Source: Nonomuraea terrae
GTDB taxonomy: Bacteria > Actinomycetota > Actinomycetes > Streptosporangiales > Streptosporangiaceae
Reading direction: 5' to 3'
Assembly: GCF_004348995.1 (NCBI RefSeq)
Contig: NZ_SMKQ01000050.1
Coordinates: 1 to 45,009 of the forward strand
DNA: 45,009 nucleotides
Shown here: positions 32,716-40,554 of the stretch, piece by piece
How the letters are laid out: each line of letters opens with the position of its first letter
Position numbering within the stretch: the stretch's first letter is position 1
Position numbers and translations under genes: made by a program
The notes under the pieces: model-generated
What the model saw: only the letters and a program-made list of their open reading frames with translations
What the model was told of the DNA's origin: nothing
Databases searched by the model: none

Positions 32716-34131
32716 TCATCCGGGGAGCAGGGTCAGGGCTGCGGCCAGTGCCGGGTCGCGTCCGGCCGCGGCGTCCCGCGGCGTCGGAGGCACGTGGTGG
32801 TCGGGCGCCACGCCGATCCGGTCGATCACCTCGCGGCCGGGCGCCAGGTGGCGTTTCGACGGCAGCGTGAGGATGGTGTGGTTCGCCAGCACGTGCGGTT
32901 GCGCAGGTCCCGAGACGGCGCCCGCCGTCCGCGTCCCCACCAGCGCGCCCAGGCGGAGGTCCTTGACCGCGGAGGCGAAGTGCTCGCACGCCGAGGCGCA
33001 GCCGCGGTCGGTGAGCACCACCAGCGGCAGGCCGAGCAGCGCCACGGTGTCGTCGGTGCGCATGGCGTCGCACGTGCCGTCCGCGGCGCACTGGTACGCG
33101 GTGACCTTGCCGTGGGCGAACGCGCCCAGCAGCCGGTTCACCTCGCCGGGGCTGCCGCCGCCGTTGCCGCGCAGGTCCAGCACGAGGCCGGTGAGCGTGC
33201 GGCCGGCCCGCAGCCGGGCGATCGCCCGGAGCACCCGGTCTGCGGAGTCGGGCGCGAAACCGCTCAGCCGTACGTACGCGACGCTGTCCCGCGGCAGTTC
33301 GGTCGTGAGGGGTTGCAGAGCGGCCGGGTCGGGCCGGTACAAACCGGGTTTCAGCGTCACGCTCCAGCGCCTGCCGGTGTCCTGCCGTAGCAGCCGCAGC
33401 CGGACCGGACGGTCCTCCGGATACCGCGGGTGGAGCGCGGCGACGGCGGCCGGGACGACGACGCCGTCGACGAAGGGCGCCGATCCGCTGACCGACTCGA
33501 TGACGTCGCCGGGGCGCAACCCGGCTTCCCTGGCAGGTTCGCCGAGGACGGTCGTGACGAACAGCGGCGGCACGGCGGTCCCCGGGTCACCGCTCACCCT
33601 GAGGCCCAGGCCGTACCGGTCGTCGTCGTAGGAGCCGGGCGGCTGCCGTACGCCGTGCGTCCAGCGGGCGTGATCGTCGCCCAGGGCGGCCACGACGGCC
33701 TCCAGGGTGACGACAGCCAGCCTCTCTCTGATGTCCCCCGGCAACGCGTCGGTAAGGCGGCGGTACACCGCCTCGAAAGCGGCCCAGTCGGCCTCACGGT
33801 CACCGCTCAGCGCCGGCATGGTGGCCCCGGGCAGGTCGCGCCCGCCACGGTCGAGCTCCTGTGTGAAGGCGGCGAACCCCGCCGTCAGCAGCGCGCGGGC
33901 GTCCAGCGCGGCCCCGCCGTAGTAGGCGCCGAGGACGCAGAGGTACGCCTGCTCGACCACGTCGATCGTGGTGGCGGTCTCCGGCGGGAGAACGGCCCCC
34001 TGGGCGGGTTGCCCGCATGCGGGCAACCCGCCCGAGGCCGCCGTGGCCGGCCCGGTGCGCGGCGGCGTCGCCCCGGTGCACGCGGCCGTCAGGAGCAGCA
34101 CGAGGCCGGCTGTCACGGTCCTGACGGTCAT
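32716..34131 (-). CDS. S41 family peptidase-like lipoprotein with PDZ region
   Basis: A 471-residue secreted lipoprotein: hydrophobic signal with lipobox TAAC near residue 18, then an S41-type domain. A PDZ-like region spans about 172-260 (VTTVLGEPAREAGLRPGDVIESV). The protease core has LVLDLRGNGGGSPGEV (about 316-330) and GCASACEHFASAVKD with the probable nucleophile S380. The Lys that usually follows 25 residues later (TFGKG in CtpA) is absent: the matching segment is GTRTAGAV. The family also includes IRBP/tricorn-like members that do without this Lys, and LGDDHARW gives a candidate His. The ATG overlaps the permease stop by 4 nt (ATGA). A perfect 32-bp palindrome lies in the codons just after the signal peptide. 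Confidence 0.85.
   Translation of the reverse strand: MTVRTVTAGLVLLLTAACTGATPPRTGPATAASGGLPACGQPAQGAVLPPETATTIDVVEQAYLCVLGAYYGGAALDARALLTAGFAAFTQELDRGGRDLPGATMPALSGDREADWAAFEAVYRRLTDALPGDIRERLAVVTLEAVVAALGDDHARWTHGVRQPPGSYDDDRYGLGLRVSGDPGTAVPPLFVTTVLGEPAREAGLRPGDVIESVSGSAPFVDGVVVPAAVAALHPRYPEDRPVRLRLLRQDTGRRWSVTLKPGLYRPDPAALQPLTTELPRDSVAYVRLSGFAPDSADRVLRAIARLRAGRTLTGLVLDLRGNGGGSPGEVNRLLGAFAHGKVTAYQCAADGTCDAMRTDDTVALLGLPLVVLTDRGCASACEHFASAVKDLRLGALVGTRTAGAVSGPAQPHVLANHTILTLPSKRHLAPGREVIDRIGVAPDHHVPPTPRDAAAGRDPALAAALTLLPG
34002..34033. repeat. Perfect 32-bp palindrome within the S41 gene
   Basis: The 16-base half GGGCGGGTTGCCCGCA is followed directly by its exact reverse complement, so the 32-bp block reads the same on both strands. 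It encodes residues in the low-complexity region after the lipobox (around GLPACGQPA), a place tolerant of insertions. In RNA it would form a very stable hairpin with almost no loop. Confidence 0.95.
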
Positions 34132-35180
34132 GGCACGCGCCTCCTGACCCGCCAGAAGCAGAACCCGGTGAGGCCGAGCGTGAGCACGGCGTAGATGCCC
34201 GTCTCGATCCACTGGAAGGCCCAGAAACGCTCGAACGGCTGGTACGTCGCCGCCTGCCGATACCCCAGCCGGTTGATCTCATCGAGGCACACCCGCAGGC
34301 TCCGTCCGGCCTCGGGAACCTCTGGGGGCGCGCAGGGTCCCGACGTCACCGACACCTGAACGGCGGCGCCCGCGGCATCGGTCTCGGCAGGCCGTCCTGA
34401 CGGGTCGATGAGGCGGCTGGACAGAACCCAGGCACCCGGGTGGCCGGGCACCGCCTGGTCCACCGACACCCGTGGGGACCCGTCGGGCGGCACGCCGAAA
34501 TTTCCCACGTTCGCGGGATCGAGCTCGAAGGCCGCGCTGACCGGAGGCAGCAGGTGCGGCCGGATCAGCAGCGGCATCGCGACCTGCAGCGCAGCGAAGA
34601 TCGCCAGCGTGACGGCCATGGCGGGCAGGGTGCGGCGCATCAGCGTCCCCATGGCCACGCCCAGGACGAACGCGAACGCCGCGTATCCCAGGGGAACGAT
34701 GCCGCGCGCGGCGAACACGGCGGGATCCATCAGGGCGAAACCCGGGGTGGCGGACCGGTCGAGGGGTGCGGACCACCAGGTCACCATGAGGCTGCACAGC
34801 CCGGCGGCGGACACGGCGGCCAGGCCCGTGAGCGTCAGCTTGACGGCCAGCCAGCGGGTGCGGGTCATGCTCTGGTTCCACACCAGCAGGTGCGTGCCGC
34901 TCTCCAGCTCACGGGCGATCAGCGGCGCCCCCCAGAAGAGCCCGACCAGGCCGGGCACGACCAGCACGACGACGGTGACGGCCATGAAGGCGCCCTGATG
35001 CGCCTCGAAGAACCGGTCGAAGAAGCGTACGCAGTCGGCGGGGGCGCAGGACGCGAGCCCGGTGGCGTAGTCGGAGGCCAGGCCGGGCCCGGTCAGCGCC
35101 AGGACGGCGGCGAGCGGCACGAGAGCCGCGGACGTCATCGCGGCGGAGTCACGGAACTGCCGCCAGGTCAGCCAGATCAT
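34128..35180 (-). CDS. ABC transporter permease
   Basis: A 350-residue integral membrane protein starting MIWLTWRQFRDSA, typical of ABC-2-like permeases in YtrA-regulated actinobacterial operons. Hydrophobic segments include the N-terminal ALVPLAAVLALTG, FMAVTVVVLVVPGLVGLFWG, LTGLAAVSAAGLCSLMV, FAFVLGVAMGTL, AMAVTLAIFAALQVAM and a C-terminal helix near AVLTLGLTGFCFW. About 60-70 residues between the last two helices form an outer loop. Its ATG overlaps the ancestral stop of the ATPase by 4 nt (ATGA at 35177-35180), and its stop overlaps the S41 start. Because the ATPase now stops 87 nt earlier, coupling to this gene may be lost. Confidence 0.87.
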   Translation of the reverse strand: MIWLTWRQFRDSAAMTSAALVPLAAVLALTGPGLASDYATGLASCAPADCVRFFDRFFEAHQGAFMAVTVVVLVVPGLVGLFWGAPLIARELESGTHLLVWNQSMTRTRWLAVKLTLTGLAAVSAAGLCSLMVTWWSAPLDRSATPGFALMDPAVFAARGIVPLGYAAFAFVLGVAMGTLMRRTLPAMAVTLAIFAALQVAMPLLIRPHLLPPVSAAFELDPANVGNFGVPPDGSPRVSVDQAVPGHPGAWVLSSRLIDPSGRPAETDAAGAAVQVSVTSGPCAPPEVPEAGRSLRVCLDEINRLGYRQAATYQPFERFWAFQWIETGIYAVLTLGLTGFCFWRVRRRVP

Positions 35181-35266
35181 CGCACCGCATCCAGGGCCGC
35201 GTGCCCGGAGGAGGGCTGGTCCATGTAGGCGAGCACGAGGTCCTCCAAGGTCAGCCGGCTGACCGT
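35177..35266 (-). other. Untranslated remnant of the ABC ATPase C-terminus
   Basis: Reading on in frame after the TGA at 35267-35269 gives 29 sense codons (TVSRLTLEDLVLAYMD, then QPSSGHAALDAVR) and a second stop at 35177-35179. LEDLVLAYM is the usual C-terminal signature of this ATPase class. The second stop makes the ATGA overlap with the permease start that is seen at other junctions of the operon. Both facts show this stretch was coding. Confidence 0.88.
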
Positions 35267-36067
35267 TCAGGCCGGATCGAGGATCGGGGTGTCCGTGCGG
35301 ACGATGATGGTGCTCTGCCGGTCGGTGTGATGCGCGGAGACGACGTCCTGGCCGGCGGGGAGCCGGCCGGGATCGCGGCGCGGACCGGTGAGCCGGTGGT
35401 GGGTGGCGAGGAGATCGTCGACCTCTCCGGCCACCTGGAGGCGCGAGTCGACCAGCACGATCAGGTGATCACACGTCCGTTCCAGGTCGGACACCAGATG
35501 GGAGGAGAGCACCACGCTCAAGTCCAGCTCGGCGACCGCCTCCATCAGGGTCTGCAGGAACTCGCGGCGGGCGAGCGGGTCGAGCGCGGCGACGGGCTCG
35601 TCCAGGAGGAGCAGCCGAGGCCGCTTGGCCAGGCCGAGAGTGAGGGCGAGCTGGGCGCGCTGCCCGCCTGACAGCTTCCCTGCCCGGTGCGCGGGGTCGA
35701 GATCGAGCCGTGCGATGCGCTCCCGCGCGAGGGCGGCGTCCCAGCCGGGGTTCAGCCGGGCTCCTAACCGCAGGTGGTCGGCGACGGTCAGCCCCGGATA
35801 GACGGGGGTGTCCTGGGCGACGAAACCGATCTTCGCCAGCTGTGCCGGGCCACCCGCCGGAGAACCGCCGAGCACGCTGATGCCGCCCGAGGACGGCGCA
35901 AGCCAGCCGGCGGCCAGTTTCAGCAGGGTGGTCTTGCCGGCACCGTTGGGGCCCACCAGGCCGACGACGTGGCCGGCCGGGAGGTCGAGGGTGCAGTCGC
36001 GCAGCGCCCATCGTCTGCCGTATTTCCTGCCCAGGCCCCGGGCCTGCAGGACGGCGGTGCCGTTCAC
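35267..36067 (-). CDS. ABC transporter ATP-binding protein, truncated by in-frame TGA
   Basis: A 266-residue ATPase with Walker A GPNGAGKT, Q-loop FVAQDTPVY, signature LSGGQRAQL, Walker B LLLLDEPVAALD and H-loop SSHLVSDLE, all intact. The frame ends at a TGA after ILDPA, in a position where relatives usually carry Trp (a W-x-V segment) before LEDLVLAYM. A one-base change from TGG would explain this. The lost part is 29 residues of the C-terminal subdomain, beyond the nucleotide-binding core, so some activity is possible. The GTG start overlaps the GntR stop by 4 nt. With the permease it should form an exporter, in YtrA-type operons often linked to cell-envelope stress. Confidence 0.88.
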   Translation of the reverse strand: MNGTAVLQARGLGRKYGRRWALRDCTLDLPAGHVVGLVGPNGAGKTTLLKLAAGWLAPSSGGISVLGGSPAGGPAQLAKIGFVAQDTPVYPGLTVADHLRLGARLNPGWDAALARERIARLDLDPAHRAGKLSGGQRAQLALTLGLAKRPRLLLLDEPVAALDPLARREFLQTLMEAVAELDLSVVLSSHLVSDLERTCDHLIVLVDSRLQVAGEVDDLLATHHRLTGPRRDPGRLPAGQDVVSAHHTDRQSTIIVRTDTPILDPA

Positions 36068-36456
36068 GCTATGTCCTCCTGTGCGGCGGTGCGGAAGGTG
36101 GTCATGAACAGGGCCTCGATGCTTTCGTCGTCGAGCCCCGCCATGCGGGCCTTGGTCAGCCAGCGCCGCAGCTCCTGCCGGAGCGGGCCGTGGGCGGCCA
36201 GGGAGGAATCGGCCAGTGTCCTCGTCACGAACGTGCCGACGCCGGGCCGGGCGGCCACGAGCCCTTCGTGTTCGAGCTCCCGGTAGGCCTTGAGGACCGT
36301 GTTGGGGTTGATCGCCAGCCGCGCCACCACGTCCTTCACGGTCGGCAGCTGGTCGCCCTCGCGCAGCAGGCCCAGCCGCAGTGCGTGCCGGACCTGATGG
36401 ACCAGCTGAAGGTACGGCGAGACCCCCGACCGGCCGTCCAGGTGGAACTCGATCAC
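36064..36456 (-). CDS. GntR family regulator, YtrA subfamily
   Basis: A 130-residue transcription factor with an N-terminal winged helix-turn-helix (SPYLQLVHQVRHALRLGLL, GDQLPTVKDVVARLAINPNTVLKAYRELEHEGLV, GVGTFVT) and a short C-terminal helical tail. The short tail and its place ahead of ABC genes define the YtrA subfamily, which represses its own operon until an envelope or antibiotic signal. The GTG start at 36456 has GGAGGA 6 nt upstream. An inverted repeat about 19-41 nt upstream is the likely operator. First gene of the leftward five-gene cluster. Confidence 0.92.
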   Translation of the reverse strand: MIEFHLDGRSGVSPYLQLVHQVRHALRLGLLREGDQLPTVKDVVARLAINPNTVLKAYRELEHEGLVAARPGVGTFVTRTLADSSLAAHGPLRQELRRWLTKARMAGLDDESIEALFMTTFRTAAQEDIA

Positions 36457-36474
36457 ACTTCCTCCATTTATCTA

Positions 36475-36497
36475 AGCTCCTAGCACTTTAGGGAGCT
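36475..36497 (-). promoter_or_regulatory. Candidate GntR/YtrA operator
   Basis: AGCTCCTA at 36475-36482 is matched by TAGGGAGCT at 36489-36497, an inverted repeat with one extra base in one arm and a 6-nt centre. It lies in the start region of the GntR operon, where an autoregulatory site is expected. Binding is inferred only from position and symmetry. Confidence 0.45.
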
Positions 36498-36652
36498 GGG
36501 CGTTAAGCGGTCGTAAAAGATGCCTCTTCCGATTCGGGCGCTTTGGTGGGAGATATGAGGAGGGGAGGCGACCGGGTTGTGGTCGCGAGCCCTTACTCTG
36601 TGGAGAGGCCGGGGTTGTCCTCGGAGAGGCTGGACTGCGGTAGGAGATCACG

Positions 36653-37018
36653 GTGTTCGGACTCGGATGGTTGGAGGTCGGCGCGCTGATCGTGATCGCG
36701 CTGCTCGTCTTCGGTCCCGAAAGGCTGCCCCAAGCCGCCACGCAGGCGGGCAGGACGCTGCGCAATCTGCGCCGGATGGCCAACAACGCGCGCGACGACC
36801 TGCGCTCGGGCCTCGGCCCGGAGTTCTCCAACTTCGATCCGGCCGACCTCAATCCGCGCAACTTCGTCCGCAAGCATCTCCTCGACGACCTCGAGGACGA
36901 CTGGAACAACAAGTCGCAGGAGCTGGCGCCGGCCACCACGACGCCGTACGTGCCCGAGCCGGTGGTCGACGAGCTCGCCTACGGCGAGATCCCCCCGTTC
37001 GACAGGGAAGCCACCTGA
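36653..37018 (+). CDS. tatB: Sec-independent protein translocase subunit TatB
   Basis: A 121-residue TatA/B-type protein: one N-terminal membrane helix (LEVGALIVIALLVFGPERLP, the FGPE hinge), an amphipathic helix (GRTLRNLRRMANNARDDL) and a hydrophilic tail. The long amphipathic part and its chromosomal place after the htrA region point to TatB, which binds signal peptides with TatC. GTG start at 36653 with AGGAG 6 nt upstream. In mycobacteria tatB follows htrA directly; here five leftward genes intervene. Confidence 0.93.
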   Translation: MFGLGWLEVGALIVIALLVFGPERLPQAATQAGRTLRNLRRMANNARDDLRSGLGPEFSNFDPADLNPRNFVRKHLLDDLEDDWNNKSQELAPATTTPYVPEPVVDELAYGEIPPFDREAT

Positions 37019-37025
37019 GAGACGG

Positions 37026-37064
37026 CTCGGGCCCGCCCCGGCGGTGAACCGGAACGGGCCCGAG
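37026..37064. terminator. Terminator hairpin between tatB and mrp
   Basis: A 10-bp perfect inverted repeat, CTCGGGCCCG at 37026-37035 and its complement at 37055-37064, encloses a 19-nt loop with a small inner CCGG pairing. It lies between two convergent genes. Confidence 0.75.
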
Positions 37065-37075
37065 GCGAAAAGGCG

Positions 37076-38212
37076 TCAGCGGCGCGGCGCGAGACCCAGC
37101 TGCATGCCCTTGAGACTGCCGGAGCGCTTGCTCAGGCCGGCCGCGATCTGGCGCAGCTCGACGGAGGCCGGTGCGTCCGGCTCGGTCAGCACCAGTGGCT
37201 TGCCCTCGTCGCCGCCCTCGCGCAGCCGCATGTCGATCGGCACCTGGCCGAGCAGCGGGACGGGGGCGCCGAGCGTACGGGTCAGCGCGTCGGCCACGGT
37301 CTGGCCGCCGCCCTCGCCGAACACCGCGATGCGCTCGTCGCAGTGGGGGCACGGCAGCCACGCCATGTTCTCGATGACGCCGGCGATCTGCTGGTGGGTC
37401 TGGGCGGCGATGGAGCCGGCCCGCTCGGCCACCTCGGCGGCGGCCATCTGCGGCGTCGTCACGACCAGGATCTCGGCCGACGGCAGCCGCTGCGCCACCG
37501 AGATCGCGATGTCGCCGGTGCCCGGAGGCAGGTCGAGCAGCAGGACGTCGAGGTCGCCCCAGTAGACGTCGGCCAGGAACTGGTGGAGCGCCCGGTCGAG
37601 CATCGGCCCGCGCCACACCACCGGCATGTTGCCCTCGGGCTTGAACATGCCGACCGAGATCACCTTGATGTCGTGGGCCACCGGCGGCATGATCATGTCT
37701 TCGACCTTGGTGGGCCGCTCGGCGGCGCCCAGCATGCGCGGGATGCTGTGGCCGTAGATGTCGGCGTCGACGATGCCGACCTTGAGGCCGCTCGCGGTCA
37801 TGGCGGCGGCCAGGTTGACCGTCACCGACGACTTGCCGACCCCGCCCTTGCCGCTGGCCACCGCGAAGACGCGGGTCAGCGAGCCCGGCTGGTTGAACGG
37901 GATCTCCTTCTCCGGCCCTCGGTCGCCCCGCAGCTTGGTCTGCAGGGTCTTGCGCTGCTCGGTGCTCATCACGTCGAGCTCGATCTTGACGCCCGTCACG
38001 CCCTCGACCTTGGAGACGGCGGTGGTGACGTCGCGGGTGATGGTGTCACGCATCGGACAGCCGGCCACGGTGAGGTAGACGCCCACGCGCACCGCACCGT
38101 CGGTGGCGATGTCGATGCTCTTGACCATGTCGAGGTCCGTGATCGGGCGACGGATCTCGGGGTCGATGACCGTGGCGAGGGCCGCGGTCACCTGTTCCTG
38201 GGTAGGTGCCAT
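37076..38212 (-). CDS. mrp: Mrp/NBP35 family Fe-S carrier ATPase
   Basis: A 378-residue P-loop ATPase (ApbC/Mrp) that carries Fe-S clusters to target proteins. An N-terminal MIP18/DUF59 domain (DPEIRRPITDLDMVKSI) precedes the deviant Walker A GKGGVGKS (121-128), then DADIYGHSIPRMLG, LLDLPPGTGD, and a CPHC motif for the bridging cluster (AWLPCPHCDE). The N-terminal GCPMRD provides another Cys. ATG start at 38212. The place beyond tatB matches Rv1229c. Confidence 0.94.
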   Translation of the reverse strand: MAPTQEQVTAALATVIDPEIRRPITDLDMVKSIDIATDGAVRVGVYLTVAGCPMRDTITRDVTTAVSKVEGVTGVKIELDVMSTEQRKTLQTKLRGDRGPEKEIPFNQPGSLTRVFAVASGKGGVGKSSVTVNLAAAMTASGLKVGIVDADIYGHSIPRMLGAAERPTKVEDMIMPPVAHDIKVISVGMFKPEGNMPVVWRGPMLDRALHQFLADVYWGDLDVLLLDLPPGTGDIAISVAQRLPSAEILVVTTPQMAAAEVAERAGSIAAQTHQQIAGVIENMAWLPCPHCDERIAVFGEGGGQTVADALTRTLGAPVPLLGQVPIDMRLREGGDEGKPLVLTEPDAPASVELRQIAAGLSKRSGSLKGMQLGLAPRR

Positions 38213-38352
38213 CGAAGTGTCGGCACGAGGGAGTGCCGTCCCTCCTTAGTCGTCTATGTGTGGCAGGCGCTGGACGCCAGTTGAGGATGCCCCTCCATGG
38301 TATGAACCGGCGCGCTCACTGGGTTAATCCGTCTTGTTAGATGTCTGTGCAA

Positions 38353-38368
38353 TAACGTTTTAAGGTTA
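38353..38368. promoter_or_regulatory. Candidate MarR operator
   Basis: An AT-rich imperfect palindrome TAACGTTTTAAGGTTA (TAAC, 8-nt centre, GTTA) lies 5-20 nt upstream of the marR start, in a region otherwise poor in features. MarR regulators usually bind such sites in their own promoter. Assignment is from position and symmetry only. Confidence 0.35.
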
Positions 38369-38372
38369 CTCC

Positions 38373-38819
38373 GTGACACTTCTGCGCGACGAGGGCCTGA
38401 CCGCCGAGGAGCTCGCGGTCTGGCGGATGTTACAGCGTGCCCAGGTGCGCATCACCCGTCGTCTGGAAGGGGAGCTGCTCATCGTCCACGATCTCCCGCT
38501 GGCCTCCTACGACGTGCTGATGCAGCTGGCGGAGGCGCCGCGGCGGCGGTTGCGGATGAACGACCTGGCCGACCGCGTGCTGCTCTCCCGCAGCGGCCTG
38601 ACCAGGCTGATCGACCGGCTGCAGCGCGACGGGCTGGTGACCCGGGAGGCGTGCGCCGACGACGCCCGCGGGTTGTTCGCGGTGCTGACCGACCTCGGCG
38701 CCGACCGGCTGGCCGACGCGACGCCGACCTATCTGCGCGGCGTCAAGGGCGAGTTCGCCGACCTGCTGGAGCCGGGGGAGCTCGCCCAGATGCGTACGAT
38801 GCTCGCCAAGCTCGCCTGA
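38373..38819 (+). CDS. MarR family transcriptional regulator
   Basis: A 148-residue winged helix-turn-helix dimeric regulator. The DNA-binding part reads SYDVLMQLAEAPRRRLRMNDL, ADRVLLSRSGLTRLIDRLQRDGLV and the wing DDARGLFAVLTDLG. Flanking helices for dimerisation are present (WRMLQRAQVRITRRLEGEL and the C-terminal helix). GTG start at 38373 with AAGG 7 nt upstream. Divergent from mrp and convergent with the DUF1003 gene. Ligand and targets unknown. Confidence 0.9.
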   Translation: MTLLRDEGLTAEELAVWRMLQRAQVRITRRLEGELLIVHDLPLASYDVLMQLAEAPRRRLRMNDLADRVLLSRSGLTRLIDRLQRDGLVTREACADDARGLFAVLTDLGADRLADATPTYLRGVKGEFADLLEPGELAQMRTMLAKLA

Positions 38820-38826
38820 AAGACCC

Positions 38827-39297
38827 TCACTCCGGCCGGGTGCGCAGCTCGTCGAGCAGCCTGCCGAGCTCGGTGCGCAAGTAGTCGCGGGTGGCCACCT
38901 CGCTCAGCGTCAGGCGCAGGCCGGCGATCTCGCGCGTCAGATACTCGATCTCTGCCTGGTTGCGGTCGGCGGCCTCGCGGTCCTGCTCGTACTGGATGCG
39001 GTCGCGGTCGTCCTGGCGGTTCTGGGCCAGCAGGATCAGCGGCGCCGCGTAGCTGGCCTGCAGCGAGAGCATCAGCGTCAGGAAGATGAACGGGTACGGG
39101 TCGAAGCGCAGATGCTCGGGCCCGGCCACGTTCCAGATCACCCAGACCGCGACGAACACCGTCATGTAGACGAGGAACCGCGCGGTGCCGATGAAGCGGG
39201 CGATGCGCTCGGAGAGCCGGCCGAACGCCTCGGGGTCGTAGTGGGCCCGCAGTGAGGGCCGCAGCTCGCGGGGCTGGTCGAGGCGGTCAGTCGTCAC
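38827..39297 (-). CDS. DUF1003 membrane protein
   Basis: A 156-residue protein with two membrane helices (ARFLVYMTVFVAVWVIWNV and PFIFLTLMLSLQASYAAPLILLAQ) followed by a coiled-coil tail with QNRQDDRDR and YLTREIAGL. This is the DUF1003 layout, including the diagnostic AAPLILLAQNRQ motif. Its start overlaps the MgtE-N/CBS gene by 11 nt, so they are coupled, matching Rv1231c-Rv1232c. A role in magnesium or other ion homeostasis is guilt by association. Confidence 0.92.
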   Translation of the reverse strand: MTTDRLDQPRELRPSLRAHYDPEAFGRLSERIARFIGTARFLVYMTVFVAVWVIWNVAGPEHLRFDPYPFIFLTLMLSLQASYAAPLILLAQNRQDDRDRIQYEQDREAADRNQAEIEYLTREIAGLRLTLSEVATRDYLRTELGRLLDELRTRPE

Positions 39298-40495
39298 GGT
39301 CGGGCCTCTCGCGCCAGTCCTCGGGAAGGATGTGGTCGAGCACGTCGTCGACCGTCACCGCGCCGACGAGCCGGCCCAGCTCGTCGACCACGGGGGCGGC
39401 CACGAGGTTGTAGTTGGCCAGGTAGTAAGTCACCTCGTGCAGGGTGAACTCGGGTTTGATCGGGTCGATCGAGGGGTCGAGCACGCGTCCGAGCAGTGTC
39501 GAGGGCGGCTCGCGCAGCAGCCGCTGGAAGTGCGACACCCCCAGGTACGTGCCCGTCGGCGTCTCGGTCGGCGGCCGGGTGACGTAGACCTGGCACGCGA
39601 TGGCGGGCGACAGGTCCTGCTGGCGGATGTGCGCGAGCGCCTCGGCCACCGTCGCGGTGGGCGGCAGGATCACCGGCTCGCTGGTCATGACGCCGCCCGC
39701 GCTGGTCTCCGGGTACGTCAGCAGCCGCCGCACCGGCGCCGCCTCGCCGGGCTCCATCAGCGCCAGCAGCCGGGCCGCCTGCTCGTCCGGCAGGTCGTGC
39801 AGCAGATCGGCGGCGTCGTCGGGGCCCATCTCCTCCAGCACGTCGGCCGCCCGCTCGGGGTCGAGAGTGCCGAGGATGCCGATCTGGTCGTCGGGCGGCA
39901 GCTCCTCCAGGACGTCGGCCAGCCGGGTGTCGTTGAGCGCCCGCGCGATCTCGATGCGGCGCTTGCTCGGCAGGTCGTGCAGGGCGCTGGCCATGTCGGC
40001 GGCGCGCAGCGACTCGAACGCGGCGATCAGCCCGGCCGCCCCCTGGTCCCTCTGCAGGGTGTCGAACCCGGTCACCTCACCCCAGTCGACGATGCGCGGC
40101 TCGCGCCGGCGGCCCTTGTAGAGGGCGACCTTGGTGATCTGCCAGGTGGACGGCGTGACCTCCTCCATGGCGACGTCGTAGACGGTCATGGGCTGCTCGC
40201 CGAGATGGACGGCGAGGTCGAGCATCTCGCCGATGACGAGGGTCTCGGTGACACGCTGCTCGAACCTGCGCATGTTGAGCTTGCCGGTGAAGACCACGGA
40301 GCCGGCCTCGATGCGGCGCACGCGGGTGATGGGCAGGAACACCCGGCGGCGCGGCTGCACCTCCACCACGAAGCCGTGTACGTTCGGCCGGCGTCCGATG
40401 CGCAGCCCGACCACGACGTCCCTGACGCGGCCGATCTGGTCGCCCGCCGGGTCGAAGACCGGGGTCCCCGCCAGCCGGGCCACGAAGATCTGCAC
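39287..40495 (-). CDS. PRC-barrel, MgtE N-terminal and CBS domain protein
   Basis: A 402-residue soluble protein. An N-terminal PRC-barrel-like part (AGDQIGRVRDVVVGLRIG) is followed by the MgtE intracellular N domain made of helical repeats (LADVLEELPPDDQIGILGTL, ERAADVLEEMGPDDAADLL, DEQAARLLALMEP), and two CBS domains (GVMTSEPVILPPTATVAEAL and NLVAAPVVDELGRLVGAVTVDDVLDHI). The five-helix Mg channel of MgtE is missing, so this is a sensor module without its own pore. Start GTG at 40495. Coupled to DUF1003, which might supply a membrane partner. Equivalent to Rv1232c. Confidence 0.9.
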   Translation of the reverse strand: MQIFVARLAGTPVFDPAGDQIGRVRDVVVGLRIGRRPNVHGFVVEVQPRRRVFLPITRVRRIEAGSVVFTGKLNMRRFEQRVTETLVIGEMLDLAVHLGEQPMTVYDVAMEEVTPSTWQITKVALYKGRRREPRIVDWGEVTGFDTLQRDQGAAGLIAAFESLRAADMASALHDLPSKRRIEIARALNDTRLADVLEELPPDDQIGILGTLDPERAADVLEEMGPDDAADLLHDLPDEQAARLLALMEPGEAAPVRRLLTYPETSAGGVMTSEPVILPPTATVAEALAHIRQQDLSPAIACQVYVTRPPTETPTGTYLGVSHFQRLLREPPSTLLGRVLDPSIDPIKPEFTLHEVTYYLANYNLVAAPVVDELGRLVGAVTVDDVLDHILPEDWRERPDRDD

Positions 40496-40554
40496 GTCGC
40501 CAGGCTAACAAAGGCGACCCATTGCGCCCGGGACGCCGTACATGTCAGTATCAA

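Noticed and set aside
36577..37047. 156-codon rightward frame overlapping tatB
   Set aside because: It is an Arg-rich shadow of tatB, which has clear TatB features.
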